A program made the position numbers and the translations under genes. A DNA stretch of 6,731 nucleotides from an uncultured Alistipes sp. (GTDB taxonomy: Bacteria; Bacteroidota; Bacteroidia; Bacteroidales; Rikenellaceae), in contig UROX01000141.1 of assembly GCA_900549685.1 (NCBI GenBank), positions 1-6,731 on the forward strand. The letters are read 5' to 3'. Under the pieces are notes generated by a model that was given only the letters and a program-made list of their open reading frames with translations, was not told where the DNA came from and searched no databases. Position 1 is the first letter of the stretch. Each line of letters starts with the position of its first letter. Shown piece by piece: positions 6,711 to 6,731 of this stretch.

Positions 6711-6731
6711 TTTCGGTATAATGAGGTTCTT

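Overview
The window is chromosomal DNA from a Gram-negative bacterium, most likely a member of the Bacteroidota. The basis is a G+C-rich composition, no Shine-Dalgarno sequence at the clear starts, a Bacteroidota-type promoter (TTTG, then a -7 box close to TAnnTTTG), and Bacteroidota-type versions of a PfkB/adenosine-kinase-like sugar kinase and an AAA_14/DUF4143 ATPase. The G+C content and large intergenic gaps would fit an Alistipes-like (Rikenellaceae) genome, but the genus is a guess. I see no integrase, transposase, CRISPR array, tRNA or rRNA.

All four genes I can support lie on the minus strand, so transcription runs from right to left. From the right: an AAA_14/DUF4143 family protein (5478-6710) whose Walker A and Walker B signature residues are both replaced; a 496-bp gap with no convincing gene; uvrC (3035-4981), a complete excision-repair nuclease subunit with every expected catalytic and iron-sulfur ligand residue; a 200-bp gap holding a likely promoter and a hairpin-rich leader; a PfkB-family kinase (1833-2834) closed by a strong terminator (1754-1810); about 1.3 kb with no gene (448-1753) that contains one near-perfect hairpin; and a YqaA-type VTT/DedA-related membrane protein (1-447) whose C-terminal end is cut off by the window edge.

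The genes do not form an obvious functional pathway: DNA repair, nucleoside/sugar phosphorylation, an inner-membrane transporter-like protein and an ATPase of unknown role. The gap sizes, the terminator and the promoter suggest mostly separate transcription units. The parts most worth a second look are the degenerate ATPase, the structured leader before the kinase, and the gene-free 1.3 kb with its orphan hairpin. I did not find clear evidence of a new multi-gene system.
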